Shown here piece after piece: positions 16,469 through 26,969 of a stretch of 38,352 nt of DNA. The stretch is from Sciscionella marina DSM 45152 (GTDB lineage Bacteria; Actinomycetota; Actinomycetes; Mycobacteriales; Pseudonocardiaceae). The notes beneath the pieces were generated by a model. That model did no database searches. It saw only the letters and a program-made list of their open reading frames with translations, and was not told the origin of the DNA. A program made the position numbers and the translations under genes. Within the stretch, counting starts at the first letter, position 1. Each line of letters opens with the position of its first letter. The stretch lies in assembly GCF_000379465.1 (NCBI RefSeq), contig NZ_KB905409.1, positions 1-38,352 on the forward strand, given 5' to 3'.

Positions 16469-19400
16469 GGATCGGAAATGCCGAGCTCGGTGTCGATGAA
16501 CTCGAATATCTCGTCATCGGTCGCTTCCGCCAGATCCCGACCATCGGCCGCTACCCCTTCTCCGGAACGGAGATCCCGCAGCATCCCCTCCAGGCGGGCC
16601 AGGGCCTTGGCTTTCTCTCCCTGGTCCTCGGCGGCCGTCAGCAGGGACTCCAGTTCATCGATCACCGAAAAAGTGCGGGACGGTGCCTTCTCCTCCTCGC
16701 CGATCGCCCCGAGCAGGTGGCCGGCGAGCGCATCCGGAGTGGGATAGTCGAACGTCAGCGTCGGCCCGAGGCGCAGACCGGTCGCGGTGACCAGCCGGTT
16801 GCGCAGTTCGACTGCGGTCAGCGAATCGAACCCGAGCTCCCGGAACGACCGCGCCTGCTCCACTTCCTCCGGGCCGGCCATACCGAGCACGAGGGCCGAT
16901 TCGGTGCGCACGATCCGGAGTACCGCCGGTTGCCGTTCCTCGGGAGGGAGGGCACCGACCCGGTCCGCCAGCTCCTGCGTGGGCGCCGCGGACCCTGCGC
17001 TGCGCCGGGCGGGCCTGCGGACGAGCCGGGACAACAACGGCGGTGGCGCGGCACCGGTGACATCGACCCGGGCCGGGACGAGCACCGGTTCGCCGACCCG
17101 CAGGGCGGCGTCGAACAGGGCGAGTCCTTCGCGGTCGCCGAGCGGGAGCAGGCCGTTCCGGGTGAGCCGCCTGCGGTCGGCCGCGCTCAGCGTGCCCGCC
17201 ATGCCACCAGCCTGGCTCCAGGGCCCCCACGCGAGTGACGTAGCGGGCAGGCCGAGCTGGCGGCGGTGCGCCGCGAGCGCATCGAGGAACGCGTTCGCGG
17301 CGGCATAATTGCCCTGCCCCGGGGTACCCCAGATCCCGGCGACGGACGAGAACAGCACGAAGGAGTCGAGCTCGGCGTCCGCGGTCAGTTCGTGCAACAG
17401 CCATGCGCCGTCGACCTTCGGGCGCATCACCGATGCCATCCGGTCCCCGCTCAGCGAGCCGAGTGCGGCGTCATCCAGGATCCCCGCCGCGTGTACCACG
17501 GCTTTCAGGGGCACATCATCGGGAATCGCGTCGAGCACGGCGAGCAGACCGTCGCGGTCGGCCGAGTCACAGGCCGCCACCCGCACCCGGGCACCGGCTT
17601 CGGCCAGCGCGGCCACCGTGGCGGGCATGTCCTCGGCCGCCATCCCGCGCCGGGAGGTCAGCACCACGTTCCGGGCCCGCCTGCTGGTGATCACGTGGCG
17701 GGCGACCAGTCCGCCGAGCCCGCCGGAAGCTCCGGTCACCAGCACCGTACCTTCCGGATCGGCCGGGGCCGGGATGGTCAGCACGACCTTGCCGAGATTG
17801 CGGCCCTGGCTCAAGTGCCGGAACGCCGCACCGGCCTGCCGCACATCCCAGCAGCTGACCGGCGGCGGCCGCAGCCGACCGGATGCGAACAGCGGACGTA
17901 ACGCGGCCAGGATCGGCCCGATGACCGGTGCCCCCTCGTCCAGCAGATCGAACGCGGCATACGAGACCCCGTGCCGCCGCTGGATTTCGGCCGGATCGCG
18001 CGGATCGGTCTTGCCCAGTTCCACGAACCGGCCACCGGGAGCGAGCAGCCGCACGGAAGCATCGACGAACTCACCGGTCAGGGCATTCAGCACGACATCG
18101 ACACCGCGCCCCTCCGTGGCGGCGTGGAATGCCTCCGCGAAATCGAGCGTGCGGGACGAGGACAGCCGGTCCCCTGGGACGCCGTGCGCACGGATCACCG
18201 GCCACTTCACCGGGCTGGCCGTGCCGAACACTGTCGCGCCGAGGTGGTGGGCAAGCTGGACGGCGGCGAGACCGACCCCACCGGCGGCCGCGTGCACCAG
18301 TACGGATTCGCCCGCACCGAGACCGGCAAGGTCGACGAGGGCATGGTAAGCGGTCGCGTACGCCACCGGTGCCGCGGCCGCCTGTGCCCAGGACCACCCG
18401 GCCGGTTTCGGCGCGAGCAAACGCGCATCGGTCACGGCCACCGGGGAGAACGCGCTGGTGAAGACACCGACCACGGCGTCACCAACGGCGAACCCGTCGA
18501 CCCCGGGCCCGAGTTCGAGCACGGTGCCCGCCGCCTCGAGCCCCAGGGGCCCTGGCGGTCCCGGGTACACGCCGAGAACGGTGAGGACATCGCGGAAGTT
18601 GACACCGGAGGCGCGCAGTCCCACCCGGACCTCGCCCGGTTCCAGCGGCCGGGCGTTGTCCGCTTCGCGCAGGGTCAGGGAATCCAGGGTGCCCTGTTCG
18701 ACGTAACCGAGCGCCCAGCCGCCGCTGCCGGCAGCGCGCTCGGGAAGGGCAAGGCCCTCGGTCGGCCGGACCAGCCGGGGCACGCGTAGTTCGCCACCCC
18801 GCACTGCGAATTCCGGCTCCCCGAGTCCGGCTCCCGCAACCACAGCCGCGGCCGCGCCGTCGAGTTCGTCCAGGTCGGCGAGCACCAGCCTCCCTGGGTG
18901 TTCGGTGGCCGCCGTGCGCAACAGACCGACGACCGGTGCCTCCGCGATCCGCACGGGCACGCCCGGTTCGGCGTCCATGGCGTTCCGGGTGACCACGACC
19001 AGGCGTGCGTCCCCCAGCTCCACTTCGGCGAACCATGCCTGCACCAGTTCCAGAGCCGCGATCGCCCCGTCCACCGCGGAATCCGGCGCAGGGCGGCACG
19101 CCACGACGGTGTGCGGGAGCTCGGCGCCTGCTCGGACCGCAGCCACCAGCTCGGCGGGATCGGCGAACCGGGGCGCGTCGATGCCGAGCCAGGAGTCCGG
19201 GCCGAGCAGCGCCCAACCCGCGGTATCGGCGTCCCCGCCGACCGACTCGGCGGCCTGCCATTCCACGCGGAACAGCGCCTCCCTGGCGATGCTCGTGTCC
19301 CGGTCCACGGCCTCCGCGGTCAGCTCACGCAGCACGAGCGAACCCACCGAGGCGATCGGTGTACCGGCGGCATCGGCAAGCACGACCGAAACCCCGTCGC

Positions 19401-22400
19401 CCGCGGGGGCGATACGCACCTTGGCCGCGGCCGCATCCGCGGCGTGCACGACGACATCGTTCCAGGCGAACGGAACCCGAGTACCCGCACCGGGCCCGAG
19501 CGCGACGAGGCCGTGCAGGGCGGCGTCGAACAGGGCGGGGTGCACACCGAAGCCGTCGACCGGAGTGCCCTCGGGCAGGGCGACCTCGGCGAAGATCTCC
19601 TCGCCACGCCGCCAGGCGGACCGCACGCCCTGGAACAGCGGGCCATAGCTCAGGCCACGTTCGGCCAGAGCTGGATAGAAGTCGGACAAGTCCACCGCGA
19701 CCGCACCCGCCGGGGGCCACTGGGCCAGACCGGCAGCATCGGCCGCCCCCTCCTCGGCCGGTGCGAGAACCCCGGTGGCGCAACGGGTCCAGGACCGGTC
19801 CGGGTCCTCATCATCGGGCTGGGAGTAGATGCTCACCGCGCGGTGGCCTTCGGCATCGGCGAGACCGACGGCGAGCTGTACCCGTAGCCCACCGCGTTCC
19901 GGGACCACCATGGGGTTCTCGATCACTAGCTCGGCGACCCGGCCGCATCCGGTCTCGTCACCGGCGCGGATCGCCATCTCCACCAGTGCCGTGCCGGGAA
20001 CGATGGCCGCCCCGGCGACGACGTGGTCACCAAGCCACGGGTGGCTGTGGCGAGAGAGGCGGCCGGTGAGCACGAGTTCCCCACCATCGGCGAGCCCGAT
20101 GGCGGCACCGAGCAGCGGATGTCCGGCGGCCACGAGACCGAGGCTACCGGCGTCCCCGGAAGCGGGATCACCGTGCAGCCAATAGCGATCGCGCTGGAAG
20201 GCATAGGTCGGCAGGTCCACGCACCGGGCGCCGGAACCGCGGTAGAAGCCCTCCCAGTCGAGCTCGCCACCGCGGACGTGCACACCGGCGACCGCCGCGG
20301 CCAGGGTGTCCGGTTCAGGGCGGTCGCGCCGGGAAAGCGGCAGCCATTCCTCGCCGTCCGCAGGCGTGCACATCGCGGTGAGCGCGGCGTCCGGGCCGAT
20401 CTCGAGGAAGGTGCGCGTGCCCAGTTCACGCAACATCGCGACGGTGTCGGCGAACCGGACCGGTTCACGGACCTGGCGCACCCAGTAACCGGGTTCGGTG
20501 ACCTCGGCACTCACCGGGCGCCCGGTGACCCCGGAAATCAGCGCCAGCCCGGGTTCGCGGTAGCGCAGCGAGGTCGCCACTTCGGCGAAGTCCGCCAGCA
20601 TCGGCTCCATCAGTGGCGAGTGGAAGGCGTGGGACACCCGCAGCCGCCTGGTCCGGGCGCCGTCTTCGGCGAGCCGCTCCGTCGCCCCGGACACGGCCGC
20701 CTCCGTACCGGAGAGCACCACCGAGCCCGGGGCATTCACGGCGGCGAGCGCGGCCCCGGGGAACTCCGCGAGCACGGCGGTGGCCGCTTCCTCGGTGGCG
20801 GTCACCGCGACCATTGCACCGCCGCGCGGCAGGGCCTGCATCAGTCGTCCACGTGCGGCCACCAGTCGGCATGCGTCGGCCAGCGACCAGACACCGGCCG
20901 TGTACGCGGCGGCCAGCTCGCCGATGGAGTGCCCCGCGACCGCGTCCGGTCCGATCCCCCACGCCCGCAGCAATTCGACCAGGGCGACCTCGACGGCGAA
21001 CAGACCCGCCTGCGCCCACATCGTTTCGTCGGCCAGCTCCGGCTCGGAGCCGTGCACCACCGAGGTGAGCGGCCGTTCCAGATGCCTGTCCAGCTCGGCA
21101 CACACCGCGTCGAAGGCTTCGGCGAACACCGGATAGGCGGCGTGCAGTTCCCGCCCCATACCGAGGCGCTGGGCCCCCTGGCCGGTGAAGACGAAGGAGC
21201 ACCGGCCCGCAGTGCCTGCCGTGCCGGTGATAAGGCCCAGCGGTTCGCCCCCCTCGGCCACGGCGGTGAGACCGTCGAGCAGGGTGTCCCGGTCCTGTCC
21301 GGTCAGGACCACCCGATGCTCGAGTGCGGCCCGGGTGGTCGCCAGTGACCGGCCGACGTCCCCTGGGTCCAGTCCGGGCGAATCGCCGAGGAACTCAGCC
21401 AGCCGTCGGGCCTGTGCGGGCACCGCATCGGCGGTGTGTGCGGACACCGGCCAGGCGAGCACCGGCAGCGTCTGCCCGGTGCGGGCCGGCGGTTCCTGTT
21501 CGGCGGGCGCCTGTTCGAGGATCAGGTGCGCGTTGGTGCCGCTGATACCGAAGGAGGAAACGCCCGCGCGGCGCGGCCTGCCCTGGTCCGGCCACGGGGT
21601 CGCTTCGGTGACGATCCGCAGCCTCCCGGCGGACCAGTCCACATCGGCGGTCGGGGTGTCGGCGTGCAGCGTCGCGGGGACGGTGCCGCGCCGCAGCGCG
21701 GAGACCATCTTGATCACCCCGGTCACACCAGCCGCCGCCTGTGGATGCCCGAGATTGGACTTCACGGTGCCGAGCAGTACCGGGTTTTCCGGAGTGCGAT
21801 CGCTGCCATAGGTCGCCAGGAGCGCGTTCGCCTCGATCGGATCGCCGAGCGGAGTGCCCGTGCCGTGCGCCTCGACGACGTCCACCTCACCGGCGCTCAA
21901 GGCGGCGTCGGCGAGGGCCGCGCGGATCACCCGCTGCTGCGCGGGACCGCTCGGGGCGGTCAGCCCGTTGGAGGCCCCGTCCGAGTTGATCGCGCTGCCC
22001 CGGATCACGGCGAGCACCGGATGACCGTGACGCCGCGCCTCGGAAAGGCGTTCCAGCACCACCATCCCGGCCCCCTCGGCCATGCCCATGCCGTCGGCCT
22101 CGGCCGAGAACGCCTTACAGCGGCCGTCCGGAGCCAGCCCGCCTTGTTTGGTGAACCAGGCCAGCCATTCCGGTGTCGCATGGAGGGTGACACCTCCGGC
22201 GATGGCAAGCGAGCATTCCCCGGAACGCAGGGCCCTGCTCGCCAGGTGCAGCGCCACCAGTGAGGAGGAACAGGCGGTGTCCACGGTGACCGCCGGTCCC
22301 TCCAGGGCGAGGGTGTAGGAGACCCGGCCGGAGAGCACGCTGGTCGCGACGCCGGTCATCAGATGCCCACCGCGTTCCCCGGCCTCGAGCACACCCGCTT

Positions 22401-25400
22401 CCACGCCGCCGTAATCCGCGGAGAAGGCGCCCGCGTACACGCCGACGGCCGTGCCGCGCAGTGTTCGCGGATCTATCCCCGCACGTTCCATGGCCTCCCA
22501 GGACACCTCGAGCAGCACCCGCTGCTGTGGGTCCATGGCCACCGCCTCGCGCGGGGAGATACCGAAGAAACCCGCGTCGAATTCGGCGGCACCGGGCACG
22601 AACCCGCCACCGGAGGCTCCCAGCTGGTCCACATCCCAGCCGCGGTCGGCCGGGTACTCACCCACCAGATCCGCTCCGGTCGCGACCGCCTGCCACAGTT
22701 GCTCGGCATCGTCGATCCCGCCGGGCAGCTTGCACCCGATGCCGAGGATCGCGATCGGTTCCTCGGCTGCGGTAGCGGTGACCGGCTCGGTGCGCTGTTC
22801 CTCGGTACCGCCCAGTTCGGCGCGCAGATAGGCGGCGAGCGCGGTCGGTGTCGGCCGATCGAACGCGAGGCTGGCAGGCAGGGCGAGCGAGGTGGCCTCG
22901 GCGAGCCGGTTGCGCAGTTCGACGGTGGTCACCGAGTCGAAACCGAGTTCCTTGAACGTCCGGTCCACACGCACTGCATCGGGTCCGAGGTGGCCGAGAA
23001 TCACCGCGGCGTGGGCACGCACCAGATCGAGCGGGTCGGCGAGCGCGGCCGCCCGGCGCCCGGCTGCGGGTTCCGTCCTTGCGACCGGCGCGGTAACCGG
23101 CGCCGAGTCCCCGCCACTGAGCCAGAAACGCTCCCGCTGGAACGCATAGGTGGGCAGTTCGACGCGCGCACCGCCGGCCGAAACCGCCCGCCAGTCCACC
23201 GCCGCGCCGCGCACTTGGGCTTCGGCAAAGGAGCGCAGCAACCGGTCCGCGCCGCCGTCCTCGCGGCGCAGTGTTCCGAGTACGGCTCCCGGCTGCTCGA
23301 TTCCGTCCAAGGTGTTGAGCACGGCCGCGGTGAGCACCGGGTGCGGCGAGGTTTCGATGAAGATCCCGTGCCCGGATTCGCCCAGGACACGGATCGCCCG
23401 CTCGAATTCCACCGGTTCACGCAGGCTCGCGTACCAGTAGTCGGCGCCCATCTCCGGGCCGGTCAGGGTTTCCCCGGTCATCGCGGAAACCAGCGGGATG
23501 CCGGCCTCTCCCGGGGTGATCCCGGCCAGCGCGGTCCGGATCTCCCCGTGCAGCTCTTCGACATGCGCGGAGTGCGAGGCATAGTCCACCGGAATCATCC
23601 GGGTGCGCACCTCGGCGTGTGCCTCGGCCAGTTCCCGCAAGGCATCCGGTTCCCCGGAAACCACGGTGGCGCGCGGGCCGTTCACGGCTGCGATCGAGAG
23701 CCACGGGTGCCACGGACTGATCCATTCCCGAACGGTCTCGGCGGTTTGTTCCACCGCCAGCATGCCGCCACGGCCCGCAAGAGCCATCAACGCCTTGCTG
23801 CGCAGGGCGACCACGCGGGCGGCATCGTCCAGGGACAGAATCCCCGCCACCACGGCAGCGGCGATCTCCCCCTGGCTGTGCCCGACAACGGCATCCGGCG
23901 TCACCCCGACGGCCCGCCACACCTGCGCCAGCGACACCATCACCGCCCACAACGCAGGCTGCACGACGTCCGTGGCCTCGAATCCATGGGCACCGGCCAG
24001 TACCTCGTCGAGGGACCAGTCCACGTACGGGCCGAGCGCCGCGGCGCAGTCGGCCAGCCGGGCCGCGAACACCGGCGAGGACCGGGCCAGTTCCCGCCCC
24101 ATGCCCAGCCACTGGCTGCCCTGTCCCGGGAACACGAACACCGTCCTGCCCGCGCCGCCCGGCGGTGCCGAACCGGTGACCAGCCCGGCCGCGGGCTGTC
24201 CGCTCGCCGCCGCGGCGAGCCCATCGGCCAGCTCCGCACGATCGGCACCCAGCACCACGGCGCGCCGTTCGAACACCGGCCTCGTCGCCACCAGTGACCA
24301 CGCCACATCCACGGGGGCGAGGTCCGGGCGGCCGTGCACGAATTCCTGCAGTCTGCCCGCCTGGGCCGCCAGCGTTTCAGAGGTGTGGCCGGACACCGGC
24401 CAGGCGAACATCCCGGCCTCGAGCACCGGAACCGTGTCCTGGACCGGTGGTGCCTGTTCGGCCGGCGGTTCCTCGATGAGGACATGGGCATTGGTGCCGC
24501 CGATACCGAAACCGGATACGCCGGCCCGGCGCGGCCGCCCGGAAGCCCTCCACGGCAGCGGTTCGGTCAGTGTCCGTAATGCCTCGGCCGATTCGATGGC
24601 GGGAATGGGGTCGCCGTAGGACACCGATTCGGGGAGCAGCCCGTGCCGCAGCGCCAGCACGATCTTGAGCACTCCGGCCACACCTGCGGCGGCGAGCGTG
24701 TGCCCGATATTCGACTTCACCGAGCCGATGAGCAACGGCCGGTCCGCAGGGCGGTCTTTCCCGTAGGCGGCAAGCAGTGCCCCGGCTTCGGTGGCATCGC
24801 CGAGCGGAGTACCGGTGCCGTGCGCCTCCACCGCATCGACGTCCGCGGGCCGGATCCCGGCCTCGGCGAGCGCGGCCCGGATGACCGCCTGCTGGGCCTC
24901 GCCGTCCGGCGCGGTCAGTCCGCTGCTCGGGCCATCGGAGTTGATCGCGGAACCACGCAGCACGGCGAGAACCGGATGTCCCGATCGCCGCGCCCGGGAC
25001 AGCGGTTCCACGGCGAGCATCCCGACGCCTTCGGACCACGCGGTACCGTCGGCCTCGGTGGAGAACGGCTTGCAGCGGCCGTCCGGGGCGAGCCCGCGCA
25101 GTCCGGTGAAGGCGACGAAGTTGCCCGGCAACGACAGCACCGAGACCCCGCCAGCCAGGGCGAGCGTGCATTCGCCCCGCCGTACCGCCGTGGCGGCCAG
25201 ATGCAGGGCTACCAGCGAACTCGAGGCCGAGGTGTCCACCGTGAGCGCCGGGCCGCGCAGGCCGAGGGTGTAGGCCACCCGTCCGGAAAGGACACTGCCC
25301 GCGGTTCCGGTGAACAGGTGCCCAGCCACCTCCGCGGGTGCCTCGTGCAGCCGCGGGCCGTAGTCGCGGGATTCGGCGCCGAGGAAGACACCGGTGCTGC

Positions 25401-25734
25401 TTTCCCGGAGGCCGTTCGGATCGATGCCCGCCCGTTCGAGGGTTTCCCAAGCGGTCTCCAGCACCAGCCGCTGCTGCGGATCCATGGCGGCGGCCTCACG
25501 CGGGGAAATACCGAAGAACTCGGCATCGAAATCGGCGGCGCCGTCCAGGAATCCACCGCGGTCAACCATGGACTGCCCATCGCGCAGCGCGTCCAGATCC
25601 CAGCCGCGGTCGGCAGGGAATACCGAACTCACGTGACGGCCGTCCTCGAGTACCCGCCACAACTGCTCCGGGGAATCGATCCCACCCGGATAGCGACAGC
25701 CCATACCGACGATCGCCAGTGGTTCATCGACCAT
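16465..25734 (-). CDS. Type I PKS: loading module plus module 1
   Basis: A 3089-aa protein beginning at ATG 25734 (GGGAG 5 nt upstream), with no N-terminal docking domain. Loading module: KS (about 2-423) with Ala170 instead of the active Cys (TSASSS for TACSSS) but both His motifs kept; AT (441-871) with GHSQGE and YASH (718-721), the methylmalonyl signature; ACP with Ser934. Module 1: KS with Cys1155; AT with GHSIGE and HAFH (1702-1705), the malonyl signature; DH with His1904 and Asp2070; ER with intact HAAAGGVG (2481-2488); B-type KR with LDD (2753-2755) and Ser2797/Tyr2810/Asn2814; ACP with Ser2971. The last 70 residues form a class 1 docking domain ending DDEIFEFIDTELG. It should make a pentanoyl thioester and pass it to a PKS outside the window. 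Confidence 0.92.
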   Translation of the reverse strand: MVDEPLAIVGMGCRYPGGIDSPEQLWRVLEDGRHVSSVFPADRGWDLDALRDGQSMVDRGGFLDGAADFDAEFFGISPREAAAMDPQQRLVLETAWETLERAGIDPNGLRESSTGVFLGAESRDYGPRLHEAPAEVAGHLFTGTAGSVLSGRVAYTLGLRGPALTVDTSASSSLVALHLAATAVRRGECTLALAGGVSVLSLPGNFVAFTGLRGLAPDGRCKPFSTEADGTAWSEGVGMLAVEPLSRARRSGHPVLAVLRGSAINSDGPSSGLTAPDGEAQQAVIRAALAEAGIRPADVDAVEAHGTGTPLGDATEAGALLAAYGKDRPADRPLLIGSVKSNIGHTLAAAGVAGVLKIVLALRHGLLPESVSYGDPIPAIESAEALRTLTEPLPWRASGRPRRAGVSGFGIGGTNAHVLIEEPPAEQAPPVQDTVPVLEAGMFAWPVSGHTSETLAAQAGRLQEFVHGRPDLAPVDVAWSLVATRPVFERRAVVLGADRAELADGLAAAASGQPAAGLVTGSAPPGGAGRTVFVFPGQGSQWLGMGRELARSSPVFAARLADCAAALGPYVDWSLDEVLAGAHGFEATDVVQPALWAVMVSLAQVWRAVGVTPDAVVGHSQGEIAAAVVAGILSLDDAARVVALRSKALMALAGRGGMLAVEQTAETVREWISPWHPWLSIAAVNGPRATVVSGEPDALRELAEAHAEVRTRMIPVDYASHSAHVEELHGEIRTALAGITPGEAGIPLVSAMTGETLTGPEMGADYWYASLREPVEFERAIRVLGESGHGIFIETSPHPVLTAAVLNTLDGIEQPGAVLGTLRREDGGADRLLRSFAEAQVRGAAVDWRAVSAGGARVELPTYAFQRERFWLSGGDSAPVTAPVARTEPAAGRRAAALADPLDLVRAHAAVILGHLGPDAVRVDRTFKELGFDSVTTVELRNRLAEATSLALPASLAFDRPTPTALAAYLRAELGGTEEQRTEPVTATAAEEPIAILGIGCKLPGGIDDAEQLWQAVATGADLVGEYPADRGWDVDQLGASGGGFVPGAAEFDAGFFGISPREAVAMDPQQRVLLEVSWEAMERAGIDPRTLRGTAVGVYAGAFSADYGGVEAGVLEAGERGGHLMTGVATSVLSGRVSYTLALEGPAVTVDTACSSSLVALHLASRALRSGECSLAIAGGVTLHATPEWLAWFTKQGGLAPDGRCKAFSAEADGMGMAEGAGMVVLERLSEARRHGHPVLAVIRGSAINSDGASNGLTAPSGPAQQRVIRAALADAALSAGEVDVVEAHGTGTPLGDPIEANALLATYGSDRTPENPVLLGTVKSNLGHPQAAAGVTGVIKMVSALRRGTVPATLHADTPTADVDWSAGRLRIVTEATPWPDQGRPRRAGVSSFGISGTNAHLILEQAPAEQEPPARTGQTLPVLAWPVSAHTADAVPAQARRLAEFLGDSPGLDPGDVGRSLATTRAALEHRVVLTGQDRDTLLDGLTAVAEGGEPLGLITGTAGTAGRCSFVFTGQGAQRLGMGRELHAAYPVFAEAFDAVCAELDRHLERPLTSVVHGSEPELADETMWAQAGLFAVEVALVELLRAWGIGPDAVAGHSIGELAAAYTAGVWSLADACRLVAARGRLMQALPRGGAMVAVTATEEAATAVLAEFPGAALAAVNAPGSVVLSGTEAAVSGATERLAEDGARTRRLRVSHAFHSPLMEPMLADFAEVATSLRYREPGLALISGVTGRPVSAEVTEPGYWVRQVREPVRFADTVAMLRELGTRTFLEIGPDAALTAMCTPADGEEWLPLSRRDRPEPDTLAAAVAGVHVRGGELDWEGFYRGSGARCVDLPTYAFQRDRYWLHGDPASGDAGSLGLVAAGHPLLGAAIGLADGGELVLTGRLSRHSHPWLGDHVVAGAAIVPGTALVEMAIRAGDETGCGRVAELVIENPMVVPERGGLRVQLAVGLADAEGHRAVSIYSQPDDEDPDRSWTRCATGVLAPAEEGAADAAGLAQWPPAGAVAVDLSDFYPALAERGLSYGPLFQGVRSAWRRGEEIFAEVALPEGTPVDGFGVHPALFDAALHGLVALGPGAGTRVPFAWNDVVVHAADAAAAKVRIAPAGDGVSVVLADAAGTPIASVGSLVLRELTAEAVDRDTSIAREALFRVEWQAAESVGGDADTAGWALLGPDSWLGIDAPRFADPAELVAAVRAGAELPHTVVACRPAPDSAVDGAIAALELVQAWFAEVELGDARLVVVTRNAMDAEPGVPVRIAEAPVVGLLRTAATEHPGRLVLADLDELDGAAAAVVAGAGLGEPEFAVRGGELRVPRLVRPTEGLALPERAAGSGGWALGYVEQGTLDSLTLREADNARPLEPGEVRVGLRASGVNFRDVLTVLGVYPGPPGPLGLEAAGTVLELGPGVDGFAVGDAVVGVFTSAFSPVAVTDARLLAPKPAGWSWAQAAAAPVAYATAYHALVDLAGLGAGESVLVHAAAGGVGLAAVQLAHHLGATVFGTASPVKWPVIRAHGVPGDRLSSSRTLDFAEAFHAATEGRGVDVVLNALTGEFVDASVRLLAPGGRFVELGKTDPRDPAEIQRRHGVSYAAFDLLDEGAPVIGPILAALRPLFASGRLRPPPVSCWDVRQAGAAFRHLSQGRNLGKVVLTIPAPADPEGTVLVTGASGGLGGLVARHVITSRRARNVVLTSRRGMAAEDMPATVAALAEAGARVRVAACDSADRDGLLAVLDAIPDDVPLKAVVHAAGILDDAALGSLSGDRMASVMRPKVDGAWLLHELTADAELDSFVLFSSVAGIWGTPGQGNYAAANAFLDALAAHRRQLGLPATSLAWGPWSQAGGMAGTLSAADRRRLTRNGLLPLGDREGLALFDAALRVGEPVLVPARVDVTGAAPPPLLSRLVRRPARRSAGSAAPTQELADRVGALPPEERQPAVLRIVRTESALVLGMAGPEEVEQARSFRELGFDSLTAVELRNRLVTATGLRLGPTLTFDYPTPDALAGHLLGAIGEEEKAPSRTFSVIDELESLLTAAEDQGEKAKALARLEGMLRDLRSGEGVAADGRDLAEATDDEIFEFIDTELGISDP

Positions 25735-25773
25735 TTCCACTCCCATCCGCCAAGGGTGACCGGCACCGGCACC

Positions 25774-25802
25774 GTTCAACCGAGGGACGGTGTCGGCTGA
25801 AC
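25774..25802. repeat. Inverted repeat in the FkbH-PKS gap
   Basis: GTTCAACCGA (25774-25783) and TCGGCTGAAC (25793-25802) pair at 9 of 10 positions in the 105-bp gap before the loading PKS gene. This is the longest gap in an otherwise overlapping operon. It may be a transcript structure or an internal promoter element. Confidence 0.4.
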
Positions 25803-25839
25803 ACCGCCCTGCCTGTCCCAATACGAGGACACGATCGGC

Positions 25840-26940
25840 TCAGCCGAGCGACCGAGCCGCCACCTCACCGCGGGCGAGTGCGGGCGCGTGGACCCGCATG
25901 GTTGTTGGTTCCGGGCGCTCCTCGGCGACCAGGTGCCGGAACTGGATGTCGCCTCGCTCCCCGTCATCCGGTTCGGCAAGGCAGGCGCAGCTGTCCTCGG
26001 TGAACCCCGCGAACCGGTAGGCGATGTCCATCATCCGATTGCGATCGGTGCGGCGGAAATCGGCTGCGAGGTGCACACCAGCGGTGGCCGCCTCGTTGAC
26101 CAGCCAGTTGAGCAGTACCGAGCCCGCACCGAAGGAGACCACCCGGCACGAGGTCGCCAGGAGTTTGAGGTGCCACACGGATTCGTGATACCCGAGCAGC
26201 AGTACGCCGACCGCCCCGTGCGGGCCGAACCGGTCGGTCAGTGTCACCGTGAGCACCTCGTGGTCCGGATCGGCAAGCAGCGCCCGCAGCTCGGCGTCGG
26301 AATAATGCACCCCGGTCGCGTTCATCTGGCTGGTGCGCATGGTCAGTTCCTCGACCCGGGACAGATCGACCTCGTCCGCGCGCTTGATCTCCATCACCAG
26401 TTCGAGTGTGCGCAGGAAGTCCTCATCCGGGCCCTGGAAAGACTCGCGCTCCGACTCACGGCGGAATCCGGCCTGGTACATCGAGCGGCGACGGCGGGCA
26501 TCGATGGTGACCACCTCCGGGCTGAACTCCGCCAGCCCGGTCAGTTCGGTCGCCTGCTCCGCCGGATAGCAGCGCACCGCGGGATGATGATGGGCGACCT
26601 CCGCGCGTTCGGCGGGCTGGTCGTCGATGAAGGCGATGGTCTTCATGGCGAAGTTGAGCTGTTCGGCGATCTCCTGCACCGAGCCGGACTTCGGGCTCCA
26701 GCCGATATGCGGTGCCACGAAGTAGTCCGCGATCCCCAGTGCCGCCAACTGTTCCCACGCGTGGTCGTGGTCGTTCTTACTGGCAACCGACTGCAGGATG
26801 CCCCGTGCGTCGAGTTCGACGATCACCGCGCGGATCTCGTCGGGCAGCGCCACCTCCGGGTCCTCGAGCAGGGTGCCGCGCCACAGTGTATTGTCCAGAT
26901 CCCAAACCAGACATTTGACCAGGGCCGGTTCGTCAGACAC
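25840..26940 (-). CDS. fkbH: FkbH-like glyceryl-ACP synthase/phosphatase
   Basis: A 366-aa HAD-superfamily protein. In the family it takes 1,3-bisphosphoglycerate, removes a phosphate and loads the glyceryl unit onto a discrete ACP, the first step to hydroxymalonyl- and methoxymalonyl-ACP extenders. The HAD motif DLDNT is at 14-18 and the conserved SCRV segment (LLATSCRVVSFGAG) is in the C-terminal half. GTG 26940 is preferred to the upstream GTG 26973 because AGGAGG lies 5 nt before it. It follows the acyl-dehydrogenase gene by 29 bp, the gene order of ansamitocin asm13-16. Confidence 0.93.
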   Translation of the reverse strand: MSDEPALVKCLVWDLDNTLWRGTLLEDPEVALPDEIRAVIVELDARGILQSVASKNDHDHAWEQLAALGIADYFVAPHIGWSPKSGSVQEIAEQLNFAMKTIAFIDDQPAERAEVAHHHPAVRCYPAEQATELTGLAEFSPEVVTIDARRRRSMYQAGFRRESERESFQGPDEDFLRTLELVMEIKRADEVDLSRVEELTMRTSQMNATGVHYSDAELRALLADPDHEVLTVTLTDRFGPHGAVGVLLLGYHESVWHLKLLATSCRVVSFGAGSVLLNWLVNEAATAGVHLAADFRRTDRNRMMDIAYRFAGFTEDSCACLAEPDDGERGDIQFRHLVAEERPEPTTMRVHAPALARGEVAARSLG

Positions 26941-26969
26941 GGAATCCTCCTGTTCTCCGATGTACGGTT

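Noticed and set aside
13778-16747. A 989-codon open frame on the plus strand opposite the NRPS gene
   Set aside because: It is an antisense shadow of the GC-rich NRPS. Its translation has no domain pattern, while the minus strand carries complete A and PCP motifs.
22363-24297. A 644-codon plus-strand frame opposite the loading PKS
   Set aside because: Same cause: antisense shadow, rich in Arg, Gly and His, lying across intact AT and ACP domains of the real gene.
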